The notes: a model not told the origin generated them from the letters alone. A DNA stretch of 64,000 bases from Vicia villosa (GCF_029867415.1 NC_081182.1:14630497-14694496); one strand, 5' to 3'; numbered from the stretch's first letter, positions 23,974 through 35,755 are shown. Made by a program: numbers and translations.

Positions 23974-23980
23974 TTATAAA
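23974..23980 (-). promoter_or_regulatory. Candidate TATA box of the glucanase gene
   Basis: The minus strand reads CTTTATAACACC about 70 bp upstream of the start codon, which would give a short 5' leader of 30-40 bases. No other TATA-like match lies closer. Confidence 0.5.
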
Positions 23981-23989
23981 GGTAGCTTA

Positions 23990-24479
23990 AAAGGTGAAAA
24001 CAAAAAGGTTTACTGTTTTTAAGGGGAAGAAATAAAATAACGGATGGGAAGACAAAATGAAGAATTGTAATAACGGTAGAAAGAGGGTGTAAGTCAAGAG
24101 TAACTTACTCAGTCCAAATGCTTAAAGTGCATTCATGTTTGACGTGTTATTGTTCTACTATACTATTCCCTATGTTTTTTTTTTTTTTTTGTAAGAAACG
24201 TAATTTACAGAGTAATTAATTAATAAGAAACTTTTGAATATATCAATAAAAATTAATGAGAGAATGAGTCATCTTTGTAAAAGGTTGGACATTTTCACTA
24301 GATTGTCTCCTAATTAGGTTGTCTCCTAATGAGATTTATACGAGCGTTCTTAAAATAAGTGTTTATATTTTTGTGATAATCTCCCAAAACTCTTACAATT
24401 TTAATATTTGGTTATTCACTTTATCCGTTACCATTTTTTAGTCTACTTAAAAATTCACTTCATCCAAATTGAACTAATG
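23990..24479. other. Glucanase upstream region and LINE 3' flank
   Basis: No gene seen. A run of about 16 T at 24,175-24,190 (A on the minus strand) could be the poly-A tail of the neighbouring minus-strand LINE, which would put the LINE 3' end there; this is a guess from position. Confidence 0.3.
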
Positions 24480-27400
24480 CATCTATTTGATGGCTGCTAG
24501 AAGGCCTAAAGTCTCTTTTGTATCAACCTCGATAATAAGTGACATCCACTCTGTTCGAGCTACCACAAATTTCCTTTCTTCATCTCGAACACAAATACCT
24601 ATACTTACATTGTTAAAATTCGTTGAGAAAGATGTGTCTATGTTACATTTGAGACTACCCGCATAAGGCTTTCTCAAGTCATATGTGTTTCATTTTGGAT
24701 AGAGCTTCTCGCTTGGAGATATTGAGCATTTCTCCATCCTGATAGCGGGGTAAGGGGCACGATCATAAATTGTTTTCACCGACTCTTCAATATGATTCCA
24801 AATATGATTATCCCTACCCTTCCAAATACTCCAAATAATGGTTGATACCATAGTTTGTTGGTTTTGACCTCTGGAAAAGAGAGAAAACAATAGATGTGAA
24901 TAAGATATTATCTCTCGCCACCTATTGAATAATATACCATAATCTTACTAGTTCCCAACACACAATACTTTTTGGACAATAAAAGACAAGGTACTTATCA
25001 TCTTCTAATCTTTCTCCACAAGCACCACAATAGGTCGGGCACTGAACACCTTTATCTATCAATCACTTTCTAGTTGGCTTACAGTCCTTACAAAGACGCC
25101 AAAGAATTTTTTTTACCCTTGGAGGGGTTTTAATTTTCCAAAGGAGATGCCAATTCTCACGGACCCTAAGATGGTTTTTTTCAATAGCCACTTCTACATA
25201 ATAACAATAGGTACTACGAACTATATGCATGTCATTTTTTTCAAACTTCCACACTATTTTGTCCACCTAAACTACTTCAAAAAAGAAAGTTTTAAGAAAT
25301 TTTTCCGCTTCTAATTCTCCAACAAGATTATGAATCAAATTAGAATTCCATCATTTACCATATGTATCCATCAAATCAGAGAGCTTTAAATTTTTCTACT
25401 ATCTGCATGGATCACCAATGATTCTCCAACAATGAATTATCATACAACCAATTGTGTCCCCAAACCAGAATATATTCTCCCAATCTAATAATCAACTTAT
25501 AACCTCCTTGCACAACAAACTTAGAACTCTAAATACTTCTCCATACATGATTGTGGTTATGACAAATAGTTGACTCGAAAAAATCACATATGAAAAAATA
25601 TTTAGCTATGAATAAATGTGTGATCAAATTAATTGGACTAGTCATAAACTTCCAAGCTTGTTTACTAAGCATAACATAGTTGAAGGTGCTTAAATTTTTT
25701 GAAACTCATGCCTCCATCATTCTTATGTATAAATAAAACAATCCTAAGACAACCAATGAATATCCTTAGCTTGAGTCCTATTGCACCCCTACCTATAAGA
25801 AAATACACATGACATAAGAAGGAATAAATTGAAGAACATATTTAATAAGAGTCTCCCTTCATGCTTGAGAAAGGCACTCATTACTCCAAAAATTTATCTT
25901 TGTTCCAAACTTGTTCTTGTGTAAAAACTTAAGGTAGGTAGAGCTTGCCCTTAGAAGTAAGGGAAGTTATGGAACACAATGATGTTGTGATTGACTTAGG
26001 GGATTTGAAAGCAGTGTACTGTACACTTTGTTCCAAGAGAGGTGTCTTTCTTAACCCTTTGGTGGGAGTCCCTTTTTATAGCCTTAGTATAGTCCTTAGA
26101 ACCTCATTAAAGAGGCGTCTTTGGGACTTCTCTCCGTTACAAACGTTCCTACGTCTTTATGATCAAGCCAATCAATGACATATTTAAGCAGCAGTTACAA
26201 CCGGGTTGTGCTTAATGACTAGGAATTACATCCGAGCTGTGTTGTGACCACTCAGGTGCCCTAGGTACGCGACCTTCTTATATACACGGCTTCCTCTTGC
26301 CATCTGACTAGTGTATCGAACGCTGCCCAAAGGGTAGTCCTCGGTTGACTTTTGTAGATATCTTTCCGTCCATGGTTCAGTCCAGACCGCGTCCTAGCAT
26401 GCATCCCGAGTATGGAGCAAAACTCTTTGCTTAATAATCTAAAATGTGAATTTTCTACTTCTTTCAATCACGGAAAAAAGACCTGGATATTTGCCTATTC
26501 CTAAAACTTGCTGAACCCCTAGAATATCAGCTACCCCCTTGACATTATTTGAGACATTTCTGCTACATAATATTTCTGACTTTTGAAGATTAATGGCTTA
26601 TCTCGAGGCTTCTTCATAAGTTTCAAGAACATTTTTCAACACATTCGCTTCATTCACACCTGCTCGAAAGAAAAAGAAACGATCATCAACAAATAAAAAA
26701 TGAGATGTAATAAAAGCATTCTTACAAATTTTGATGCCATGTATCCCCCTAGCTTAAGATTTTATAATGAGTGTTGAGAGACATTCAAAATATGGAATGA
26801 AAAGATACAGAAATAATTAATTTCCTTGCTTTAAACCATGACCCAAAACAATAGGTCCTACCATAACACCATTCACAGTCACATAATAACCCACAGTTTC
26901 CACATAAAGCATAATCCATCCTATTCACATATGACTGAAACCCATTGTTATGGGAACATCCCTAAGATGATCCCAATCAATTCGGTCATAAGCTTTGCTA
27001 ATATCAAGTTTAAGAGCCACCTCTCTAACTTTGCCTCTTGTTTTAGCCATCATATGATGAACCACTTCAATAGCTGTCATATCATTGTCAAGAATATATC
27101 TATCTGGAACATATGCAAGTTGGTTTTCCGAGATGCACTTGTCCATACCTTTTTTAAGTCGATTAACAAGTACTTTAGCTATTACTTTGAACAAAACATT
27201 ACAAACCGCAACCGTTCTCCAATCCTTCATGGAAATATGAACTTCACCTTTTCGAATTAAAGAAATGTTAGTCATGTTGAGACTTTTTGGACAAACACCA
27301 GATTCCATCCATGAACAACAATAACAAAAAATTTCGGGACCATAAGTCATAGAAATGCTGATAGAATTCTGGATTGAAACCATCTAGATTAGGACATTTG

Positions 27401-27740
27401 TTAGCCTGCATAGAAAAAATGGCATCCTTAAGCATTCAACATATCATTATCTCCTTCAAAGATGGTAGAACTCAATGCATGAAGAACATGCTCTCGTTAA
27501 CTCAATTTTTTTTTTAAATAACTCCATAAAATAATCTTTTGCAATCATGCACATACCACCATTTGAAGTACATACTTTCCCATTTGAATATGTCAAAGAT
27601 GTTATAATGTTAAATTTATTTTTGAAGTTGTTGCGGCATAATAAAATCGAATATTCCTATCCCCATCTGTGTACCAGTGTTCCTTTTCCTGTTGCTTCCA
27701 AAATATATCATCTTTAACAAGAAGTGAATTCATGTGCTTT
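24480..27740 (-). pseudogene. Decayed L1-type LINE: reverse transcriptase, zinc-binding and RNase H remnants
   Basis: Read on the minus strand, conceptual pieces follow the order of plant L1 ORF2: a pre-RT segment (YTDGDRN, near 27,670), reverse transcriptase with NVLFKVIAKVLVNRLKK, SENQLAYVPDRYILDN and KLDISKAYDRIDW (27,383-26,925), the RT thumb region (INLQKSEIFCSRNVSNN, near 26,560, and GKYPGLFS), a zinc-binding RVT segment (NWHLLWKIKTPPRVKKILWRL, 25,266-25,063), and an RNase H end (LKCNIDTSFSTN and GICVRDEERKFV, 24,677-24,483). Many stops and shifts interrupt it, the YxDD box was not found, and a separate sequence interrupts it at about 25,930-26,425. The 5' endonuclease part is missing, as is common for 5'-truncated LINEs. 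Confidence 0.85.
25930..26425. mobile_element. Unclassified insertion inside the LINE
   Basis: LINE similarity stops near 26,425 and resumes near 25,925 (KNKFGTKINFW). The roughly 500 bp between has a different character (less AT-rich, with phrases such as gttacaaccgggttgtgctt and cctaggtacgcgaccttctt) and a 77-codon open frame on the plus strand that matches nothing I recognise. It is probably a solo LTR or short element; no inverted ends or duplication could be fixed by eye. Confidence 0.45.
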
Positions 27741-27979
27741 TAGAGTGCTGTAAAATAATTGATATCCCTTCATTAACATGCAGAAGGGGCATAGCAATGG
27801 GTTTCAGAGTGCTATAAAATAATTGATATCCCCTCATAGACAATATGGGACTTTAATCGCTCACATTTGCACCTAATATTCTTCCCCACAAATGTGAGTC
27901 ACCCACATCCTATAATAAGATCCTACACCAGATCCACCTTCCGCTCCCCCACAAAGTTGAACCAAGCTCTGATACTATT
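27741..27979. other. Sequence between LINE and TRIM-like repeat
   Basis: The phrase gagtgctgtaaaataattgatatccc occurs twice in variant form (about 27,744 and 27,808), a short direct duplication of about 60 bp. No gene seen. Confidence 0.4.
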
Positions 27980-28184
27980 TGTTGGCGCAACAATGAGGGG
28001 GGGTCAAACGGGGAGCATATTTATCTTTGAGGGACATTCCTTTGAGAAACACACCTATGTGGAAGAAACATCACTTGTCCACCTACAACCTTAAGGTTAA
28101 GGGTGAGTATGTGACATGTCTCTCACAAAGGTGTTTCCCAAGTTAAAAGTGTTCCATCGTTGATCCCTCGAGTAGCCTCCAACA
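27980..28184 (+). repeat. Short LTR-like unit (205 bp), TRIM type, with primer-site-like sequence on both sides
   Basis: The unit begins TGTTGGCGCAAC and ends CCTCCAACA. On the right it is followed after one base by TGGTATCATGAGCC, close to the tRNA-Met primer site of copia and TRIM elements. On the left it is preceded by GCTCTGATACTA, the reverse complement of a similar site. The length fits the 100-250 bp LTRs of terminal-repeat retrotransposons in miniature. No second copy of the unit is visible nearby. Confidence 0.5.
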
Positions 28185-28198
28185 GTGGTATCATGAGC

Positions 28199-29100
28199 CG
28201 TTGGTTTCGAGTGAAGGGATCAGACTGACTTGTATTAAAAGTACTCCCCACGAGTGGTGGATAGAAGGTGTCCCGTTAAAGAGTATTAATTGCAGTGAAA
28301 ATGTATGTGGAAGAGCTTCTACTTGAGGGCTACCAAGCCAAGAAGAAGATTCCACTATCAGTAGTACTATTTTATGCAAACAACCCCCGGTTTACAGATA
28401 AACAACCTCCGGTTTACCTAGTCACTGCCCAATGAAACCTTTATCTTAGAAACCCATCCAAGACAAAAGAACCTCCGCTCACTCCTTAGTGATACCTAAC
28501 TGTTACAACCCAGTAACAACTATTTAAACAACAACCAAAAGACACACTTACAAGACAATACCTAGTCAAGCCTCTTGACTAAGAACACTAACTTGGAGTT
28601 GCTTAAAATCTTCCTCCAAGAACAATACACCTTTTGCATACGGGCTTCAAGGGGAACAATATGTCTCTTGCTTCATAGCTTCGAGACAGACATGGTGACC
28701 TTCCCCCAACCCGAGAGGCTCACCCTTCCAAACCCTAGGATTCTACATCTTCAATCCTTATCGACCTAGGTTACAACTCGTTATATTAATAGCTTAAACA
28801 TAACCTATACCCAACTGGACTTGGGTTTCTAATCGCATCATATTTGCTGTTACAAATAAGTAGTAACTTCTGCTACAAACAAGACCTTCAATCTTTAGCT
28901 TCCTAAAATGTCTCCATATTTAGAAACTCTATATTTTTCGAATATTCTGATTGATTCTTTGGACCTTTTAAATAAATCATGCCTTATATGATTTACACAA
29001 TATTCAGGAATATTCTGCACTCTTCTGTAATAGTTAAATCATAACAGATTCAACTAAAACTCTTCACTCCAGCTTAGGCATGATGTCGTGACATCCCATG
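28199..29100. other. Retroelement-like non-coding sequence
   Basis: This stretch resembles LTR or untranslated retroelement sequence, with the repeated phrases acaacccccggtttaca/acaacctccggtttacct (28,380-28,420). No frame with recognisable domains is present on either strand; the small open frames are not supported. Confidence 0.35.
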
Positions 29101-30047
29101 TGACATGTTATTCCAGATGTTGAAATACTTCAACATAACATGTTTTAGCATTTCAGTGGGACTTCTTATTGTACATGTTCTTCTATATTATAATTTACAT
29201 TATATTATTCCTGCTTTTATTTATTTTATAAAAATTACTGCCAATCCTAAAACACAAGAGCTAACAACAACACCACCCCATTCACAAAATTCAATATTCT
29301 TTAGAAATTTGAAGGCTATTTTAGTCCATTCTCATACACTATATACACTACAATACAATCTATTAACCTATTTCATACACTTTTCATATACTCAAAATTA
29401 TTATATTTCCTCCATTTCAAATTTCAATATCATTCACTTTTCTTTTGCATTTTCTTCTCTCTCTCTAACAAATGTATTTTTTGTTTGCAGGAAAACTGAA
29501 AACTCTTCTCTATATCAAATCTAACTAGCAAAATTAAAGGTAAGTAAACAAATACTTATGTTACTTATCATTTTTATTTCTCATTCTTATCTTCCATGTT
29601 CTTCTTTATATTATTTAATTATTTGTTGCATTTTCTTCTTCTAATTTTTGTACCCTTCTCTCATTCTCATTTTCAATTCTATCTTCTCTAACAAATACAT
29701 TATGCGAGATTTGAAGAGCTGGAGAACCAATACCTGAACATAGACATCAAAAGAAGACATCTTTTTCAAGCTTGCTCTTTTAAAAAATATACTTCTATAT
29801 AATTTGTTTTAATCAATATAAATTATTTCCCAAAGCGAAATTTTTAATTTTTTTATCTCTTTCTCCCTTTTTTTTTCATTCAATTTTGAGTTTTTGATAT
29901 TAAAAAATTCAATTTATATTATTTATAATAATTTACTAATTATAAGTTTATTTTTTAAAACGAAATTACTATAATTTTAATTTTAAAGAAAAATTCTTTC
30001 TATTTGATCACTGTATGCATAATAATGATAAAATATACAAAATAAAA
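29101..30047. other. AT-rich intergenic DNA
   Basis: A 139-codon open frame (29,105-29,524, plus) is low-complexity, rich in Phe, Ile, Tyr and Ser, without a signal or domain, and is judged to be chance. Good splice-like sites frame 29,492-29,541 (TTTGCAG before, GTAAGTA after), but no coding exon could be attached. Confidence 0.3.
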
Positions 30048-30279
30048 ATTAATTTAAAAATAATTATACAACCTATTGAGATAATTATAATATAATATAA
30101 ATACTATTTAAATTAAAAAGATGTAATTTCTTAGTAGAGAAAGAAAACTTATATTTTGAAAAAACTCTAAATGTATTTTTTTTTTTTAAATAACACTTAA
30201 GTTAAAAATTATTTTTACGGAAGATAATATTCTAGAATTCTCTTACAAAAATTTCACTAAAATCGCCATCAATAAAATT

Positions 30280-30372
<93 letters not shown>

Positions 30373-30656
30373 GCAATAATAATAAGTTTTTTATTTTTTA
30401 TTTTTTATTGAATAAAATATGATATTAGACCACTGTTTTTTATGTGTGTAATAAATATTTTTATAAATTCATATATGAGTTTTTACTATACCTAATAATG
30501 TTTTAACATTTTAACTTAAGTGTTATTTAAAAAAAAAATGCATTTAGAGTTTTTCCAAAATATAAGTTTTCTCTACTAACAAATTACATCTTTTTAATTT
30601 AAGTATTATTTATATTATATTATAACTATCTCAATTGTATAAATATTTTTAAATTG
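30048..30656. mobile_element. Foldback/MITE-like element with 160-bp inverted repeats around a TAA microsatellite
   Basis: The left arm (about 30,048-30,210) and right arm (about 30,498-30,656) are inverted copies: both contain, in opposite orientation, ttaaattaaaaagatgtaat, agtagagaaa...acttatattttg, actctaaatg and aaataacacttaagttaaaa. The spacer holds a long TAA run and about 120 bp of other AT-rich sequence. No open frame is present, so it is a non-autonomous element or a hairpin-forming inverted duplication. The target duplication was not identifiable in the AT-rich flanks. Confidence 0.75.
30281..30372. repeat. (TAA)n microsatellite, about 30 units
   Basis: An almost pure run of TAA with one interruption (tagcaa) near its right end, inside the foldback element's spacer. 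Confidence 0.95.
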
Positions 30657-31649
30657 ATGTGTGACCCGGAATTAACTTTAAAAAGTTTCATTTTGGTCCA
30701 TATTATACCTAAAATACAACTTAATATTTATGAAATATTAAAATTATATATATATATATATATATTTTAATCATCACTCTATTATATTTATTTATTATTT
30801 ATAAGGATAATGTGTGACTCGTACAAACGCAAAGGTAGATGACTACTTACTTATTTCTTTTATTCTTTTCTAATAAAATATACTTTTTACTTACCGAGAC
30901 TACTTAATTTGTATAAATTAATATATTTTTAACCTTCACTGTCCTTTCATTTATTAATCTCTTTGTTAATTAAATTAAAAGTTTTAAACTAGTAAAATAT
31001 TAAATTTATTAATACATATGAACATATATATTAATTCACTGTAGAAATCATTTTTTACTCCATTGTTAATACTCTTACAAGTAAATGTGAACGTATCTAT
31101 AAAATATCTACTGTAGGTTATTAATTTTGATGTTATCTTTTAAATTTTTCTTTTCCTTCTATTTTATATAATTGAAGTTAGAGAATCAGATGTACCGTTT
31201 ATTTGAAGTACAGATCAATTATTCGCACGGATTTTTTAATATATATATATATATATAACTCAACTTATATTTTAATTATTATTCATCCAATCAAGAAATT
31301 TAATTATTTATATAAAATATATATAAAGAAAATGATAATGAATCGTGTAAACAATTCTTTTTCCAATTTCACCTTTCTTTTATTTATATCAATATTAAAC
31401 CTTTTATTTATTAGTTTATTTTCTATATAGAACAGAAAATAAAATTGAATGTCCGAAAAAAATCATGCACATTATATATCTATATGCTAGTAGTATAAGA
31501 TTATAAACAAGATTGCAATTCACAAGAACATTACTTAATTTTTGAATATATGAAGGCAACAAACTTGTTTATTTAAAGATGAGTCCATCCAAATACTTTG
31601 GCTTTATTACAACGAGAGAAATTGACTTGCATATAATAATAATAAAGGA
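30657..31649. other. AT-rich intergenic DNA
   Basis: Short TA runs at about 30,738-30,763 and 31,238-31,256, otherwise nothing recognised. The right end includes the 3' flank of the dioxygenase gene. Confidence 0.4.
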
Positions 31650-32905
31650 TCAAATTCCAGCAAACTTTTCCAATGGAGACTCTTGTGTTCCAGTTGAATG
31701 TTGATAATGGACATACTCATCATAGTTAAATGGACGGTAGCGGCGAGGGTAGTTTTCATCATCCACAAGCTCAGATGGCCCATCAATGATGATACCTTCC
31801 CTTGGCACTGCAAAAAATACAAATGCATATCTCACTTCATCCTTTGCAACCACTCTGTGTGTGGCTGCCTCAAGTCTCCCATTAGTCCATGCCTGTATTA
31901 AGCATTCAAATTAAACTCATTCTAAATTTTAATGAATTTTTATAAATTTTATAAAATTATAAATGAATTTCTCTATTCTAAGTTTATATTCATTACCTGC
32001 AATATATCACCAACAACTACCACAAATCCATTGGTGGGAATATTTACGTCAACCCAATTGCCTGTTTTGGGTAGCAACTGCAGACCTTGGACTCCATTGT
32101 CACTTATGAAGGAAATGGTTCCTTTATCGGTGTGAGTTACCAAGCCAATATCAGAACCTTTGGTCTCTTCAGAAGTTGAGTACTTAGTCATTCGTGCATC
32201 ATTGTAGCGATTCAACTCTTCAACATCTAAGTTGTAATGTTGTGGAAGTTCAAAGGCTTCCACAACCAATTTCAAGATAAGTGAACTTAGTTCACGAGCT
32301 TTTGAAGTATAGGAACTTAGCGCCGCACTGCATATATATCACCGATTTTTCACATTATACAACCAATTAATAAATTAACTTGAAACTAAACATGCTAATG
32401 TAAATTAAGAATATAATTTATAATATGTAAGTGAAATTATATAATCAAAAGTCCTACATGCCTAGCAAATTTATACATGTGTTGTGGGTGTATGATATAT
32501 GTTAACAAAATAAAATATTAATTACTTAAGAGTTGGATTTCCTTCAGGCCACATGAGATGAATGAAGTCTTGTAGAGCCGTTTCTGGATTACGATCATTA
32601 TCAATTCCAAAGCTTTCAGAATAGGGAATAACACGAGTTTTTGCAGTGTATCCCCTATAAGCCCTTGGGCTATAGAACTTCTTCTTAGTTTCTTCAGGTA
32701 AATCAAACAATGATTTCACGTTTGCAAAAAATTCATCATGTAAATCATTTGAGATATCATCACACCTTATGAGAAAGCAACCATGACTCTCAAATGCTTC
32801 TTTCACTTTCTTGCTCATTTCTTTCCATCCTTCACCCCCTTCTGCTAACTTCACTCTAATGCTCTCACTGAAGTCCAAAATTGGGACCTCATTCTCACTA
32901 CCCAT
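31650..32905 (-). CDS. 2-oxoglutarate/Fe(II)-dependent dioxygenase, AOP-like, 3 exons, 317 aa
   Basis: Exons on the minus strand are 32905-32526, 32327-31997 and 31892-31650; GT-AG introns and phases give a continuous 317-residue protein. The N-terminal DIOX_N region starts VPILDFSESIRVK and includes ESHGCFLIRCDDI and FDLPEETKKKFYSPRAYRGY. The core has the iron-binding HTD (His about 192, Asp about 194) and the distal His of AATHRVV (about 249). The 2-oxoglutarate-binding Arg follows at about 258 in RYAFVFFAVP, where most relatives have R-x-S; here the third residue is Ala. The ending SPLEKFAGI is typical of AOP-like proteins, which in Brassicaceae act on glucosinolate side chains; in other plants their substrates are mostly unknown. 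The length is normal for the family. Cytosolic location is likely as there is no signal peptide. Confidence 0.88.
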
Positions 32906-32970
32906 TTTTCTTTTCTTTTTTTGGTTTGCACTATATATTTTTATTTAGATTGTATCAACAGAGGCACACC

Positions 32971-32980
32971 TATATATATA
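32971..32980 (-). promoter_or_regulatory. TATA box of the dioxygenase gene
   Basis: TATATATATA about 65 bp upstream of the start codon, flanked by GC-containing sequence (CGG and GGTGTG), is the only TATA match at a suitable distance. Confidence 0.55.
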
Positions 32981-32984
32981 CCGA

Positions 32985-33781
32985 AAAGATGAGTCACTTA
33001 TGTAATTTGATATCAATGTAAGTCAAATTTTATTATATTTTTAATTTGTTTTATTTAAAAATTCTAATTAATTTGTTTTTATCTAGAAGCTCTAATTAAA
33101 TTTTTTATCTAGAAATTCTAATTAATTTATTTTATCTAAAAACTCTAATTAAATTTTTTATCTAGAAACTCTAATATATAGATTAATATGAAATTTGATA
33201 TCAATTTAAGTCAACTTTTATTTTATTTTTAATAAATACAAAATAGATAAGAAAAAAAGGAAATTATTTTGTTTTTTATCATTAACATGCACACAAAAAG
33301 ATTTCATACTCAAAAGAAGCGTTGTAAGATGGAAGAATTTGCACTAAAATTTTGAAACTGTGTTGTGAAATGACAATAAAATTGTGAGAACCTACTACTT
33401 TTTTTTTTAATTGAACCATGCATGGAAGAAAGATAAGTTTCTGGTTAATTGTATTAGTATTGGATATGAAAATAAAAATACCTTTCTTTTGAAATTGGGA
33501 ATAAAAATTTTATTAGTATTAAAAATAGAAATAAAAATCAGATGATAATAAAAAAAATAGATTTAAATTCACTTTTAGCTTACTTATTTTAATTTTCTAA
33601 AACTTTGAGTCATCTTTTTAAAAAAATTCAGCCTTTCAATTTATCTATTTAACTTTTGTTTGGATTATTTGGGTTAAATATAAAAAATCCCCTGAAATGT
33701 TAGCGAGTTTTATTTTTAGTCTCTGATAAAAAAAAATTTGCAATCCCTTCCTTGCAATGTTCAAATTCCTTCAAATATCCC
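32985..33781. other. AT-rich intergenic DNA with short repeats
   Basis: The phrase tctagaaactctaattaaat and its variants recur three to four times at 33,050-33,180 (unit about 35 bp). From 33,680 the sequence resembles the outer part of the foldback element that follows. No gene seen. Confidence 0.4.
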
Positions 33782-34408
33782 CCTGACTGTCACATGCAAC
33801 AAAGATTCTCTCTTGCTGCCTACGTGGCAGTCCACATGAATTTTTCTTTTTTTATTTAATTATTTTATAATTTCACGTGGAATAAATTTTTTTCTTAAAT
33901 TTTTTTCAAAGAAAATTAATTTTTTTAAATAATTTTGTTACTGCTTTTATTATGAGAGGTAAATAAAAATTCGCTAATATTACAAGGGGGTGCAGTTACC
34001 GTGCATAGATAAAAATCTATGCACCATGTATAGATCATTATGTACCCTTGGATCAAATTCTATACATCAACTGTTATTACTCAATACTCAATATTCACCA
34101 CTTAATACTCAATACTCAATACTGGATTAAAAACATGATCCAATGACTTATGTAGCTTATGCATGGTGCATAAGTGAATCCTTAAGCATATTAGCCAAAG
34201 CTCTTAGGTATTCATAATAAAAACAGTAATAAAATTATTAAAAAATAAATTTTTAAAAATAAAATTAATTTTTTTTTTAAGTATTTAAAAAAATATATAT
34301 TTTCCAAGTGAAATTTTAAAAAAATTAAAATTAAAATGAAAAATCCATGTGGACTGCTACGTAGACAACAAGAGAGAATCTTTTCTGTAACGTGGCCAGT
34401 CAAGGGTC
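33782..34408. mobile_element. Foldback element with about 205-230 bp inverted arms, itself interrupted by a small MITE
   Basis: The left arm (33,782-33,987) and right arm (34,180-34,408) are inverted copies sharing, in opposite orientation, gattctctcttg, ctacgtrgcagtccacatg, tttcacgtgg/tttcacttgg and ttttattatgag. The arms fit a widespread legume inverted-repeat element. The 190-bp centre (33,988-34,179) breaks them. Confidence 0.75.
33988..34179. mobile_element. Small MITE-like insert in the foldback centre
   Basis: The ends share TATGCACCATG and TTGGATCA in inverted orientation (left near 34,017-34,055, right near 34,135-34,168). The middle has four to five copies of actcaata. No coding content. 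Confidence 0.45.
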
Positions 34409-35560
34409 CCTAGGGAAATCTAGAAATTACAATTTTATTTGCTTGACGTCTAATTTTGTGACGTGCCCCCTAACATGGCATTGTTTATATTAGTATGTTG
34501 ACCCGTACATTAAAATCTTATTATATAAAATTATAATAATATGAATAATAATTAATTACATGTTTAAATAAATTTATTATAGGTTAAACTCAGTATTTAT
34601 AAGGTTCGATCTATCTTATTTTCACCTTTAATTAAGAGTTAGTCAGAGAGTTTATAAGTCACTCAATATTTAATATATATTAAATACAATAAATGAATAT
34701 AAAAAAAGAATAATGCTAAATGTTACGACAGTATTTTTCGTGGAAACCACACGACCGTGTATTCAACCATGCAGTTGTTTTATATTTTTTTCATTTATTA
34801 TAATTAATATTTGATTTAAAATAATAAATATTTAGTCAATAGAAAGAATGTAAAGCTACATACATATTCGTTGCTTTCGTTGATGAAATATTTCGCACAC
34901 TATAGCATCACTCATAAAAAAAATACTAAAGTAATGCCAAAGTATAAATATAAATAAAGTAACCTTAAATAAAATAAAATAAAATTTATAAAATAAAATA
35001 AAATTTATAAAATAGTATTTATTATAAGTTTTCAAGTTAAAGTAAATTTTTCGGAAATAAAAAAAAATTATAGAAGTTTATGGAAGAAAGTTAGTTTTAA
35101 TTAAATAAGTAAAATAAATATAAAAAAATAACTAAAAAGTGTTGCTTTTATTAATATATTTTAAAAATAAGAAATTAGTGATAAAATGTTAATTTTTGTT
35201 AAATGATTATAAAAATAAAATTAAAAAAATATAAGACGTAATGTTTATTATAAGTTTCCAGGATAAAGTTTACTTTTACTCAGAATAATAATAAATAAAG
35301 AAGTTAGAGGAAGAAACTTTGATTTAATTAAATTAATAGTAAAGTAAATATCAGAATTTATTGAAAAAAAGTTTCTTTTATTATTTAATTTCAAAATTAA
35401 AAAGTTTGTTTGGGAAAATTAATTTTATTAAATAATTAGAAAATAATTAAATAAATATAAGAAATTAGTGAAAGAAAGTTAGTTTCTTTCTACTAATTAA
35501 CTAATAAAATACAATAAATTTTTTGGTGGGGTGGTTAGGTTGGTTTTATAATACGTGCAA
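34409..35560. other. Very AT-rich intergenic DNA
   Basis: No gene, RNA or clear element recognised. A 25-bp block aaaataaaatttataaaataa is duplicated at 34,970-35,010. Confidence 0.4.
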
Positions 35561-35755
35561 AAAATTTAGGTAAATATTCTGGTACCTTTGAGTTTAGTTG
35601 AGTACCCGTACCTCCAACCAATCAAATAGAGGAATTCAATGCCACGTCACTCTTATATTTTATTTTATTTTAAAATAAATTAAAATTTAAATACAATTTA
35701 CACTAAGGGTACTGGTACCCAACTTAAACTCATAGCTATCAAAAAATTTGCCAAA
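35561..35755. mobile_element. Short MITE-like element
   Basis: The left end (ttaggtaaatattctggtac ... tgagtttagttgagtacc) and the reverse complement of the right end (ttggcaaattttttgatagc ... tgagtttaagttgggtacc) form imperfect inverted repeats of about 45-50 bp around a 100-bp AT-rich core that contains gccacgtcactct. No open frame. Confidence 0.6.

Noticed and set aside
26838..27260. 140-codon plus-strand frame opposite the LINE reverse transcriptase
   Set aside because: It is the antisense shadow of the conserved RT sequence (NRLKK, SKAYDRIDW) on the minus strand.
29105..29524. 139-codon open frame on the plus strand
   Set aside because: Low-complexity AT-rich composition (Phe, Ile, Tyr, Ser), no domain, no promoter or family resemblance; expected by chance in such DNA.
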